From Chthoniobacterales bacterium (GTDB taxonomy: Bacteria; Verrucomicrobiota; Verrucomicrobiia; Chthoniobacterales; UBA10450), in the NCBI GenBank assembly GCA_013812515.1, contig JACCTI010000307.1, forward strand, positions 1 to 6,744: a stretch of DNA of 6,744 nucleotides, given 5' to 3'. The position numbers were made by a program, and so were the translations under genes. Positions 1 through 6,210 of this stretch are shown in pieces (within the stretch, counting starts at the first letter, position 1; every line of letters starts with the position of its first letter). The notes under the pieces were generated by a model. The model made no database searches. It was not told the DNA's origin and saw nothing but the letters and a program-made list of their open reading frames with translations.

Positions 1-2180
1 AGCGTGAGACCCTGCCGCAGAACGAGACGGAGCACATGGCCGGCTCGTGCGCCAAGCGCGATGCGAATGCCGATTTCACGTGTGCGTTGCGCCACCGTGA
101 AAGCGAGCACGCCATAGAGTCCGACGCTCGCCAGCAGCAAAGCGACCGCGGCGAACGCGCCGAGAAGAAGCGCGTTGAAGCGCCGCTCCGCGAGCGAGAC
201 CGCCATGACCTCGCTCATCGAACGCACCTGCGTGACAGGCAACGATGGGTCCACCTTCCACAGCACGTTTTTCAGCTGTGCGAGGACGGCCAACCGATCG
301 CCCGTGCCCGGGGTGCGCACCACGAATTCGCTCCAACGTTTCCAAGCCTGTCCCGATTGCGCGTAGGGCGTGTAGATCGCGGGTTCCTCATCTTGGGCGA
401 GCCCGAAATGCCGCACGTCGCCGACGACGCCGACGATCGTAATCCAGCTAACGCCCTCATCGCGCGCCCACCGAATGCGCGCACCGATCAGGTCCGCGTC
501 GCGGAAATATCGGCGGACCATGCTGGCGTTAATCACCCCGACGAGGGGCGTGTTCGGTCCATCGTCGCGTGTCAAAGTGCGGCCTTGCAGCAACGGGATT
601 CCGAGAACCCCAAAGTAATCGCCGGCCACGCTCCGCGAGTAGAGTTCCGGCTCCTCGCCGACATTCAGCTCCGGTCGTCCTTCGATCACGAAGTTATGGT
701 TGATCGAGTTTCCGCCCATCGGCAGTTCGCTAATCATCGCGGCTTGTACGCCCGGCAGGCTGTTCAGGTTCTCGAGCGCCTGTTCACGGAACTGCGTCTG
801 CCGCGTGATTTCCTTGTAGCGCGCCTCCGGCAACTCGACCCGCATCGTTAGCACGTCCTTCGTCACGAAGCCGGGCGCGACATTCGTTAGGCGCGAGAAC
901 GCTTTTCCGAGCAGCCCGGCGCCGATCAGCAGCAGGAGAGCAAGGCTCAGCTCGGCCACGACGAGCACGCTCCGCAAACGGGAACGCGCCGGCGTGATGC
1001 TGCGCGCCGAGTTCGGCACCACGCCGTCCACGTCGATGCGCGTGGCCTGCCAGGCGGGAAGAAATCCGAAGAGAAGGCCGGTGCCTAACGAGAGCAGGAA
1101 AGTGAAGGCGAGGACGGACCGGTCGAGCGAGATGCTGGCCACCTGCGGCAGATCCGCGGGTTTCAACGCAAGGAGCGCGTCGACGCCCCAGCTCCCGAGC
1201 AGCAAACCCGCGACGCCTCCGAGCAGCGCAAGCAACGTGCTCTCGACCAGAATCTGTCTAATCAGTCGCCAGCGTCCGGCGCCGAGCGCCGCGCGAATCG
1301 TGAGCTCCTGTTTGCGCGTGTCGATGCGGACGAGCAGCAGGTTCGCGAAGTTCGCGCACGCGATCAGCAGCAGCAGACCGACGGCTCCGAAGAGTACGAG
1401 CAGCGCCGGCCGGATCTCTCCGACCATGCGTTCGTGCAACGGAAGGAGCGTCGATTCGCGCTGCTTGTTCTCATCGGGATACGCCTGCGCCAGGCGTTGA
1501 TCGACCACGCGCAGTTCATTCTGCGCGCCAGCCATCGTAACGCCCGGCTTCAGTCGCGCATAAGCCCGCAAGAGATGAGCGCCGCGCGACTTTGCCGCGA
1601 GCGGGTAGAAAACGTGCACCGGAGCGAACGCGTCGAGATTGCCGCGCGGCGTGCGGAAGTCCGGCGCGGTCACTCCGATAATGGTGTAGCTCTGCCCCGC
1701 AACCGTGATCGCGCGGCCCAGCACGCCGGGATCAGAACCAAACTGCCGTTGCCAGAGCGCGTGGCTCAGCACGAGCACGCTCGCGCCGCCGAACCGATCG
1801 TCGTCCGCCGAAATCGTGCGACCGAGCGCCGTCCGCGCGCCGAAGACCCGGAAGAAATCTCCGCTTACGAGCCCGAGATCGAGCTGAATCGGTTCGGCTC
1901 CACCGGAGTAATCCGCCGCCTGCAACGAGAGGCCTCCCACGCTTTCGAACGATTGGCTTTGCGTCGCGATGTCCTCCAGTTCCGGCACCGACTGTTGGGA
2001 ACGCAGCGTCACGAGCTGCTCCGGGTGGGGGTACGACAACGGCCGAAGCAGCACTCCATTTACTACCGTAAAGATGGCGGTATTCGCGCCGATGCCGAGC
2101 GCGAGTGTGGCGATGGCGATGGCCGTGAAAGCCGGAGCTTTCAACAGCACGCGGAACGCATATTTGAGATCGTTTATCAT
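1..2180 (-). CDS. ADOP-type ABC transporter permease (duplicated MacB_PCD-FtsX), 3' end beyond window
   Basis: Inner-membrane permease of the MacB/FtsX type in the duplicated orphan (ADOP) architecture; substrate unknown. I translated the minus strand from ATG at 2180-2178 and found the frame open to the window edge (726 codons). The N-terminus MINDLKYAFRVLLKAPAF matches the neighbouring permease (MLTDFKYALRMLIKAPGF), which fixes the start. Visible in order: membrane segment about residues 18-40 containing LALGIGANTAIF; extracytoplasmic MacB_PCD-like domain to about 250; first FtsX block with LLLLIACANFANLLL at about 269-283; coupling-helix motif ELTIRAALGA at 292-301, where the neighbour has EIGIRAALGA; a membrane segment near 410-430; second periplasmic domain with SLPGVQAA; and the second FtsX motif REIGIRIALGA near 701-711. 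By comparison with the 807-residue neighbour, about 70 C-terminal residues with the last two membrane segments are missing only because the window ends. It lies 151 nt after the preceding permease. No clear Shine-Dalgarno precedes the ATG, and a small hairpin sits there. No ATPase gene is visible. Confidence 0.93.
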   Translation of the reverse strand, partial: MINDLKYAFRVLLKAPAFTAIAIATLALGIGANTAIFTVVNGVLLRPLSYPHPEQLVTLRSQQSVPELEDIATQSQSFESVGGLSLQAADYSGGAEPIQLDLGLVSGDFFRVFGARTALGRTISADDDRFGGASVLVLSHALWQRQFGSDPGVLGRAITVAGQSYTIIGVTAPDFRTPRGNLDAFAPVHVFYPLAAKSRGAHLLRAYARLKPGVTMAGAQNELRVVDQRLAQAYPDENKQRESTLLPLHERMVGEIRPALLVLFGAVGLLLLIACANFANLLLVRIDTRKQELTIRAALGAGRWRLIRQILVESTLLALLGGVAGLLLGSWGVDALLALKPADLPQVASISLDRSVLAFTFLLSLGTGLLFGFLPAWQATRIDVDGVVPNSARSITPARSRLRSVLVVAELSLALLLLIGAGLLGKAFSRLTNVAPGFVTKDVLTMRVELPEARYKEITRQTQFREQALENLNSLPGVQAAMISELPMGGNSINHNFVIEGRPELNVGEEPELYSRSVAGDYFGVLGIPLLQGRTLTRDDGPNTPLVGVINASMVRRYFRDADLIGARIRWARDEGVSWITIVGVVGDVRHFGLAQDEEPAIYTPYAQSGQAWKRWSEFVVRTPGTGDRLAVLAQLKNVLWKVDPSLPVTQVRSMSEVMAVSLAERRFNALLLGAFAAVALLLASVGLYGVLAFTVAQRTREIGIRIALGARAGHVLRLVLRQGLT

Positions 2181-2192
2181 AAGCTGGATTCA

Positions 2193-2205
2193 GCGGCTTC
2201 GCCGC
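2193..2205 (-). other. Small GC hairpin in the leader of the downstream permease
   Basis: A perfect 5-bp inverted repeat (GCGGC, 3-nt loop, GCCGC) lies only 12 nt upstream of the ATG at 2180. On the transcript it reads GCGGC-GAA-GCCGC, so it would occupy the place where a ribosome binding site should be; none is recognisable in CTGAATCCAGCTT just before the ATG. It could reduce initiation or be structural noise in GC-rich DNA. There is no U tract, so it is not a standard terminator. Confidence 0.4.
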
Positions 2206-2213
2206 CGACGGAG

Positions 2214-2311
2214 CACGGGCTTCCAGCCTGTGCGGCTCGCGGGCGTCTCGCCTGCTGGATTTAGAAGCGACAGGCGAGACGCCCGTCGGCCGCACAGCCG
2301 AGACGGCCGTG
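2214..2311. repeat. Long imperfect palindrome, REP-like intergenic repeat
   Basis: The gap between the two permease genes is dominated by a nested palindrome. Inner arms CGGGCGTCTCGCCTG (2240-2254) and CAGGCGAGACGCCCG (2271-2285) are perfect 15-mers around a 16-nt loop. After a 3-nt internal mismatch, arms CTGTGCGGC (2228-2236) and GCCGCACAG (2289-2297) add 9 bp, and CACGG (2214-2218) pairs with CCGTG (2307-2311). The whole could fold as a hairpin of about 98 nt in DNA or RNA. The words (GGCTTCCAGCCTGTGCGGC, GGCGAGACGCCC) resemble dispersed repeats I know from Verrucomicrobiota and Planctomycetota genomes, which is recall rather than a search result. A degraded half copy occurs at 6180-6210. 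In the transcript it separates two permease cistrons and could act in mRNA stability or attenuation; no U tract follows. Confidence 0.82.
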
Positions 2312-2331
2312 TTCCGTCGCAAGCGGCAGGC

Positions 2332-4755
2332 TCATTCATAGCGCAGCGCGATCATCGGATCGACTTTCATGGCGCGACGCGCAGGGATGTAACTGGCAAG
2401 AAAAGCCGCTGCGCCTAGCAAGAAGACGACGCTCGCATAGGTGAAAACGTCATTCGCACCGACACCATAAAGGAGGCTGGCGAGCAACCGCGTTGCAGCA
2501 AAGGCAGCGACCAGCCCGATGGCAATGCCGATCATCACCACTGTCAGGCTTTGCCGCAACACCATCCCGAGCATCTGTGTGCGCTGCGCGCCAAGCGCCA
2601 TGCGAATCCCGATCTCGCGTGTCCGTTGCGTCACGCTATAAGCGATCACGCCGTAGATCCCAATCGCCGCCAGAATCATTGCCACGGTCGCGAAAATCCC
2701 GAGCAGCATCATATTGAAACGCGGCTGCGCCAGTCCCTGACCAATCAACGATTCCATGGGCTCGAGATTACGGACGAAGAGATCGGGATCCTGTTCGTGC
2801 ACGATTCTGCGCACGCTCGCGTCCAACCCGCTGAGCTTTGCGTTCGCTACGCGCAAAACGATCCAGAGTCTCCGGTTCGGCGCTTGCGCGAGCGGTTGAT
2901 ACATCTCCGGCTGGATTGCTTCTCCCAACGTGTTGTGCTTGCTGTCCGCGACCACGCCCACCACCTCGAGCACGTCGGGTTCTTTCCCCTCGCGCTGGAG
3001 AAGCACGCGCTGGCCGAGCGGATCGACGTTGGGCAGAAAACGTTGTGCGAAGGACTCGTTCACAATCACAACAAGTCCCGAGCGCTCTGTGTCGTGCTCA
3101 TTGAAATCGCGGCCGTTGCGGAGCGGAATTTTCATCGTCCGGAAATATCCAGGGACGACAATCAGATGAGAGGCGTCCGGATTTTGTCCGGGCGCGGGCG
3201 CCGGTTGGCCCGCGATCGCAAACGATGACGCGGCATCATTGTCGCTAAAGGGCAAGGGAGTCGCGCCACCGACCGATTCCACGCCCGGCAATCGGCTGAG
3301 TTTCGGAATGAGTTCCGCGTAAAAGCGGCGCTGGCGGTCTTCTTCCGAATAGGTGGTACGCGGCACTACCTGATCGAGCACCAGCAAACGCGAAGGCTCA
3401 AAGCCCGGGTTGGTCGAGCGCAAATTCAAGAAGCTCTTGATGAGCAAGCCGGCACCGGCCAGCAACAAGAGCGAGAGCGAGACTTGCGAGACAACAAGAA
3501 AGCCGCGCATCCGCGAGCCGTGCAGCCCGCCGGTCGAGCCTTTCGCTCCCTGCTGAAGCGCTTCGTTGACGTTGCTGCGCGAGATTTGGAGAGCCGGGAT
3601 TAATCCGAAAGCAATCGTGCTCAGGATCGCGAGGCCGAAGGTGAAAAAGACGACGCCGGTGTTGATGCGGAGATCGTTAATTCGCGGCACGTCGCGGGGA
3701 CCGAACGCCCCAAGCAGATCGACGCCCCACCACGCGAGCAGGAGCCCGCCAGCGCCTCCCAGCAATGCGAGCAAGAAACTCTCCGCGAGAAGCTGTCGCA
3801 CGATGCGCGCCCGGCCGGCGCCGAGGGCGGCCCGAATGCCGATCTCACGGCTGCGCGCGGCAGCGCGAGCGAGAAGAAGGTTCGCGACATTCGCGCACGC
3901 GATCAGGAGCACGAGAGCGACCGCTCCTAACAAGACCAACAACGCCGGCCGCACGTCACCCACCACATCATCCAGGAGCGGAACTATTCCAACGCCGCGG
4001 TCTGTGTTCGTTTCGGGATACTGCTGCGCCAGCCGCGTCGCGATGGGTTTCATCTCCGCTGCGGCCCCCTCCACCGTCACGCCCGGTTTCAGCCGTGCAA
4101 TCAAACGCAGAAAATGCGAACCGCGCTGCGGCACACTTGTCGCCGTAAGCGGCTCCAACGGCGCGATGAAATCGCGCGTCTCGGGACCGACTGGGAAGTT
4201 CCATCCCGGCGGCATGATGCCAAGGACGGTGCAACTGCGGCCCGCCATGTTGACCTGCTGGCCAATGATTTTCGGATCCCTGCCGAACGCGCGCTTCCAC
4301 AAGCCGTGGCCGAGGATCACGGTATTGGGCGCGCCGACTTTCAGTTCCTCCGGCGTGAACCCGCGGCCGAGCATCGGGTTGACGCCGAGCACGCTGAAAA
4401 TATCACCAGCGACAGCCACGCCGGTTAGCTCCTGCGCTTCGCCCATTCCATTCAGGACGCTGCCGGCCCCGGTGTAGGCCGCCATCGCGCTGAAGCTCTG
4501 GCTCTGTTCGCGATAATCGTAAAAGTCGGGGAAGGAATCCGTTTCCTTCGCGTTCTGGTCCTTCGCAGAAGTGCCCCAGATCATGACGAGCTGCTCGGGA
4601 GTTTTGAACGGCAAGGGTCTCAACAGGACGGTATCGACGACGCTGAAGATGGCGGTGTTTGCGCCGATGCCGAGCGCGAGCGTGAGCACCGCGATGAGGG
4701 TGAAGCCGGGCGCTTTGATAAGCATCCGGAGGGCGTATTTGAAGTCAGTCAGCAT
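2332..4755 (-). CDS. ADOP-type ABC transporter permease (duplicated MacB_PCD-FtsX), complete
   Basis: Complete 807-residue inner-membrane permease of the ADOP type, a MacB-like module present twice in one chain. Membrane segments by hydrophobicity: about 18-40, 270-296, 320-345, 368-390 (first half) and 417-441, 682-705, 733-756, 771-791 (second half), giving the MacB 1+3 topology twice. Extracytoplasmic MacB_PCD-like domains lie at about 45-265 and 445-675. FtsX coupling-helix motifs are REIGIRAALGA (303-313) and REIGIRMALGA (713-723), and the C-terminus PARRAMKVDPMIALRYE is typical of the family. These coupling helices normally contact an ABC ATPase, but none is encoded nearby, which is the defining feature of these orphan permeases. 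Substrate unknown; MacB relatives move peptides, lipids or toxins by mechanotransmission. The start is supported by GGAGG at 4759-4763 and by homology to the next gene. It begins 21 nt after the hydrolase stop, so the two are probably cotranscribed. Confidence 0.96.
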   Translation of the reverse strand: MLTDFKYALRMLIKAPGFTLIAVLTLALGIGANTAIFSVVDTVLLRPLPFKTPEQLVMIWGTSAKDQNAKETDSFPDFYDYREQSQSFSAMAAYTGAGSVLNGMGEAQELTGVAVAGDIFSVLGVNPMLGRGFTPEELKVGAPNTVILGHGLWKRAFGRDPKIIGQQVNMAGRSCTVLGIMPPGWNFPVGPETRDFIAPLEPLTATSVPQRGSHFLRLIARLKPGVTVEGAAAEMKPIATRLAQQYPETNTDRGVGIVPLLDDVVGDVRPALLVLLGAVALVLLIACANVANLLLARAAARSREIGIRAALGAGRARIVRQLLAESFLLALLGGAGGLLLAWWGVDLLGAFGPRDVPRINDLRINTGVVFFTFGLAILSTIAFGLIPALQISRSNVNEALQQGAKGSTGGLHGSRMRGFLVVSQVSLSLLLLAGAGLLIKSFLNLRSTNPGFEPSRLLVLDQVVPRTTYSEEDRQRRFYAELIPKLSRLPGVESVGGATPLPFSDNDAASSFAIAGQPAPAPGQNPDASHLIVVPGYFRTMKIPLRNGRDFNEHDTERSGLVVIVNESFAQRFLPNVDPLGQRVLLQREGKEPDVLEVVGVVADSKHNTLGEAIQPEMYQPLAQAPNRRLWIVLRVANAKLSGLDASVRRIVHEQDPDLFVRNLEPMESLIGQGLAQPRFNMMLLGIFATVAMILAAIGIYGVIAYSVTQRTREIGIRMALGAQRTQMLGMVLRQSLTVVMIGIAIGLVAAFAATRLLASLLYGVGANDVFTYASVVFLLGAAAFLASYIPARRAMKVDPMIALRYE

Positions 4756-4758
4756 AAT

Positions 4759-4763
4759 CCTCC
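4759..4763 (-). promoter_or_regulatory. Ribosome binding site of the complete permease
   Basis: On the minus strand the sequence reads CTGGAGGATTATG: a GGAGG core ending 3 nt before the ATG at 4755. It lies inside the 21-nt gap after the hydrolase stop and is the clearest Shine-Dalgarno in the window. It supports the chosen permease start and translation from a shared transcript. Confidence 0.7.
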
Positions 4764-4776
4764 AGCTAGGGCAGCG

Positions 4777-6153
4777 TCATTTGAGAACATTTCGCAGAAA
4801 CTCACTTACGGTCGCCTCGACCGGTTTGAAGTACTCGCCTCGGACGCCTTGAGCAGCCGCGGCTAACGAATCGAACTGCGAGAGACCGTGAGTGACTCGC
4901 GGGAGTTCCACATACTGCGCGAGTGGCGCGTCCTTATTAACCGACTCGACGATGGCGTGACCATCGGCGCGCGGCATGATCCAATCGTACTCTCCGCGCA
5001 GAACCAGAACCGGCACCTTTACCGCCGCCCACGCTTGCCCGAGATTTAAATCCTGCAGCTGCTGATAGAACGCGGCCGGCCGCCCATATTGCGTCGTTTC
5101 TCCGTCGTTCCAGATGCCTTTCGATTCCGGATGGGCAGCTAGAATTTCTTTCGGCGTCTGCTTCTCCACCAGATAAAGACGATAGAAATCGAGCAAGGCT
5201 TTCAGCTCCGAGTTGATTCTGGCGGGATCCATTCCTCTGGCCACGCGACTTTCTCGCTCGATCGCGAGCATGTGTTCGTACCAGGTGCGTCCCCAACTGC
5301 CGACCGCGATGTAGCCTTTGACGCGCGCAGCCGGTGCCGCGAGAGGCGCGAAACCTCCGCCATTGCTCAGTCCTACGACCGCGACACGCTCCTGATCGAT
5401 GAACGGATATCCCTCGATGCTCTTGAACGCCGCCTCGTAGCCGGTGATCTCCGCTTCGAAATCGGTGTCGGCGCAAACGCCTTCGCTGTCGCCGACACCG
5501 GGCTTGTCCATTCGCACGACGGCGTAACCGGAATCCTTCACCAGATAAGCAAGGAGCTGATCCAGGCCGCTTCCCGGGGGCAGCGGGTATTCGCAGGAGT
5601 CGCAACTCAACCAGCCGACGACGAAGATCGCCGGCACCTTCCCGGTCAAACCCGCCGGTCGCGTGACGATCGTCCTCAGCCGCTGCCCCTTGCTGTTGCG
5701 AACGAAATCGTAGCTATATTCGAGGCCGGCGAAATTCTCGCGCGGCAGCGGTAGCAGGGTTGCGTCCAGTTTGAGGCGCCTGCCTTCACGAAGAACTTCG
5801 AGGTTGACGCGCGCGTTCGCCGCTTGCCGGTAGAAAAAATTTTCGACGTCCAGATCGGTGTCTACGGCGCGGCCGTTTAGGGATAGGATCTTGTCATTCG
5901 TAGTTAAACCGATTCGCTGGGCTTCGCTTCCCTCGATGACTCGGGCGATCGCGCTCCCCTCGCCTGCGCGTCCGGATGCATTCAGGCGAGCGCCAAGGAA
6001 TCCGATCCGCGGCAGCTCTTCTGCCCCGAAAACAGGCCCCGCAATCAAGAAAAAGAGCAATATCAAAAAGATCGTCAGCTGCAATTTCTGCGCGCCGGTC
6101 GACGTGTTATGCACGTTTGTTCTGAAAGTTTCCGCTCTGGAGAGCTCATTCAT
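4777..6153 (-). CDS. Exported alpha/beta hydrolase with N-terminal PDZ-like domain
   Basis: Predicted extracytoplasmic serine hydrolase of 458 residues from ATG 6153; substrate unknown (esterase or peptidase-like). After K23, a hydrophobic run (LTIFLILLFFLIAGPVFGA, 26-44) looks like a signal peptide cleaved after FGA or a membrane anchor. Residues about 48-137 resemble a PDZ domain (GSAIARVIEGSEAQRIGL, then NDKILSLNGRAV). The hydrolase fold follows: strand and oxyanion region VPAIFVVGWLSCDSCEYP (173-190), MDKPGVGDSEG (215-225), nucleophile elbow GLSNG with Ser263, acid Asp390 in GEYDW, and His422 in VTHG. The triad is intact. CDSC (184-187) could form a disulfide. Start choice: an in-frame ATG at 6216 overlaps the upstream permease stop, but its 21 extra residues come from repeat and permease-tail DNA and would put a long basic stretch before the signal peptide. 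ATG 6153 has GAGGG only 2 nt upstream, and a GTG at 6114 is also possible. The permease gene follows after 21 nt. Confidence 0.88.
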   Translation of the reverse strand: MNELSRAETFRTNVHNTSTGAQKLQLTIFLILLFFLIAGPVFGAEELPRIGFLGARLNASGRAGEGSAIARVIEGSEAQRIGLTTNDKILSLNGRAVDTDLDVENFFYRQAANARVNLEVLREGRRLKLDATLLPLPRENFAGLEYSYDFVRNSKGQRLRTIVTRPAGLTGKVPAIFVVGWLSCDSCEYPLPPGSGLDQLLAYLVKDSGYAVVRMDKPGVGDSEGVCADTDFEAEITGYEAAFKSIEGYPFIDQERVAVVGLSNGGGFAPLAAPAARVKGYIAVGSWGRTWYEHMLAIERESRVARGMDPARINSELKALLDFYRLYLVEKQTPKEILAAHPESKGIWNDGETTQYGRPAAFYQQLQDLNLGQAWAAVKVPVLVLRGEYDWIMPRADGHAIVESVNKDAPLAQYVELPRVTHGLSQFDSLAAAAQGVRGEYFKPVEATVSEFLRNVLK

Positions 6154-6185
6154 TTCCCTCGCAGCGCGATCGCCGGATCCACCAC
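6150..6185 (-). pseudogene. Remnant of an ADOP permease C-terminus
   Basis: In a frame different from both neighbours, the minus strand reads VVDPAIALRGK then TGA. ADOP genes here end KVDPMIALRYE or KVDPMVALRYE, so this is a near match to the last ten codons of a permease. At DNA level, GCAGCGCGATC (6161-6171) is identical to 2343-2353 at the end of the complete permease. CTCATTCAT (6145-6153) matches 2331-2339 just past that gene's stop. The upstream permease already has its own stop at 6209-6211, so this tail belongs to no intact gene. Its TGA (6152-6150) overlaps the likely hydrolase ATG (6153-6151) as ATGA. I infer a leftover from deletion or recombination within an ADOP array; the match is short, so chance convergence is not excluded. 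Confidence 0.55.
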
Positions 6186-6210
6186 ACCGCCAGACTGCCC
6201 GTGTTCCGTC
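6180..6210. repeat. Degraded half copy of the REP-like repeat
   Basis: The word CCGTGTTCCGTC at 6199-6210 is identical to 2307-2318, on the flank of the large palindrome. The sequence to its left (CCACACCGCCAGACTG) aligns with CCGCACAGCCGAGACG at 2290-2305 with a few changes. Only this half is present, with no partner arm. In both places it lies just past the stop of a permease gene. It forms most of the junction between the upstream permease stop and the permease-tail remnant. Confidence 0.55.

Noticed and set aside
36..851. Plus-strand open frame of 271 codons
   Set aside because: Antisense to the permease frame at 1-2180, which has clear family motifs; the product is rich in R, H, A and D with no recognisable domain, as expected for an antisense shadow in GC-rich DNA.
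1..2180. Possible frameshift or pseudogene, because no intact minus-strand frame with a stop is evident
   Set aside because: Manual translation checked near 2180, 1379, 760 and 83 stays in one frame with family motifs throughout; the gene only runs off the window.
1434..2264. Plus-strand open frame of 276 codons
   Set aside because: Antisense to the same permease and running into the palindromic repeat; no domain, low-complexity arginine-rich composition.
2214..2311. Rho-independent terminator or CRISPR-like unit
   Set aside because: No U tract follows the stem on either strand, and there are no regularly spaced repeats with unique spacers.
1732..2322. Minus-strand frame of 196 codons overlapping the permease start
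   Set aside because: Out of frame with the permease. Its N-terminal part (TGVSPVASKSSRRDARE) is simply translated repeat DNA, and the rest is a frame shadow.
3566..4477. Plus-strand open frame of 303 codons
   Set aside because: Antisense to the complete permease; composition dominated by R, S, P and A, with no motif.
4937..5605. Minus-strand frame of 222 codons inside the hydrolase
   Set aside because: Alternative frame of the hydrolase, arginine-rich and without domains, while the hydrolase frame shows an intact triad.
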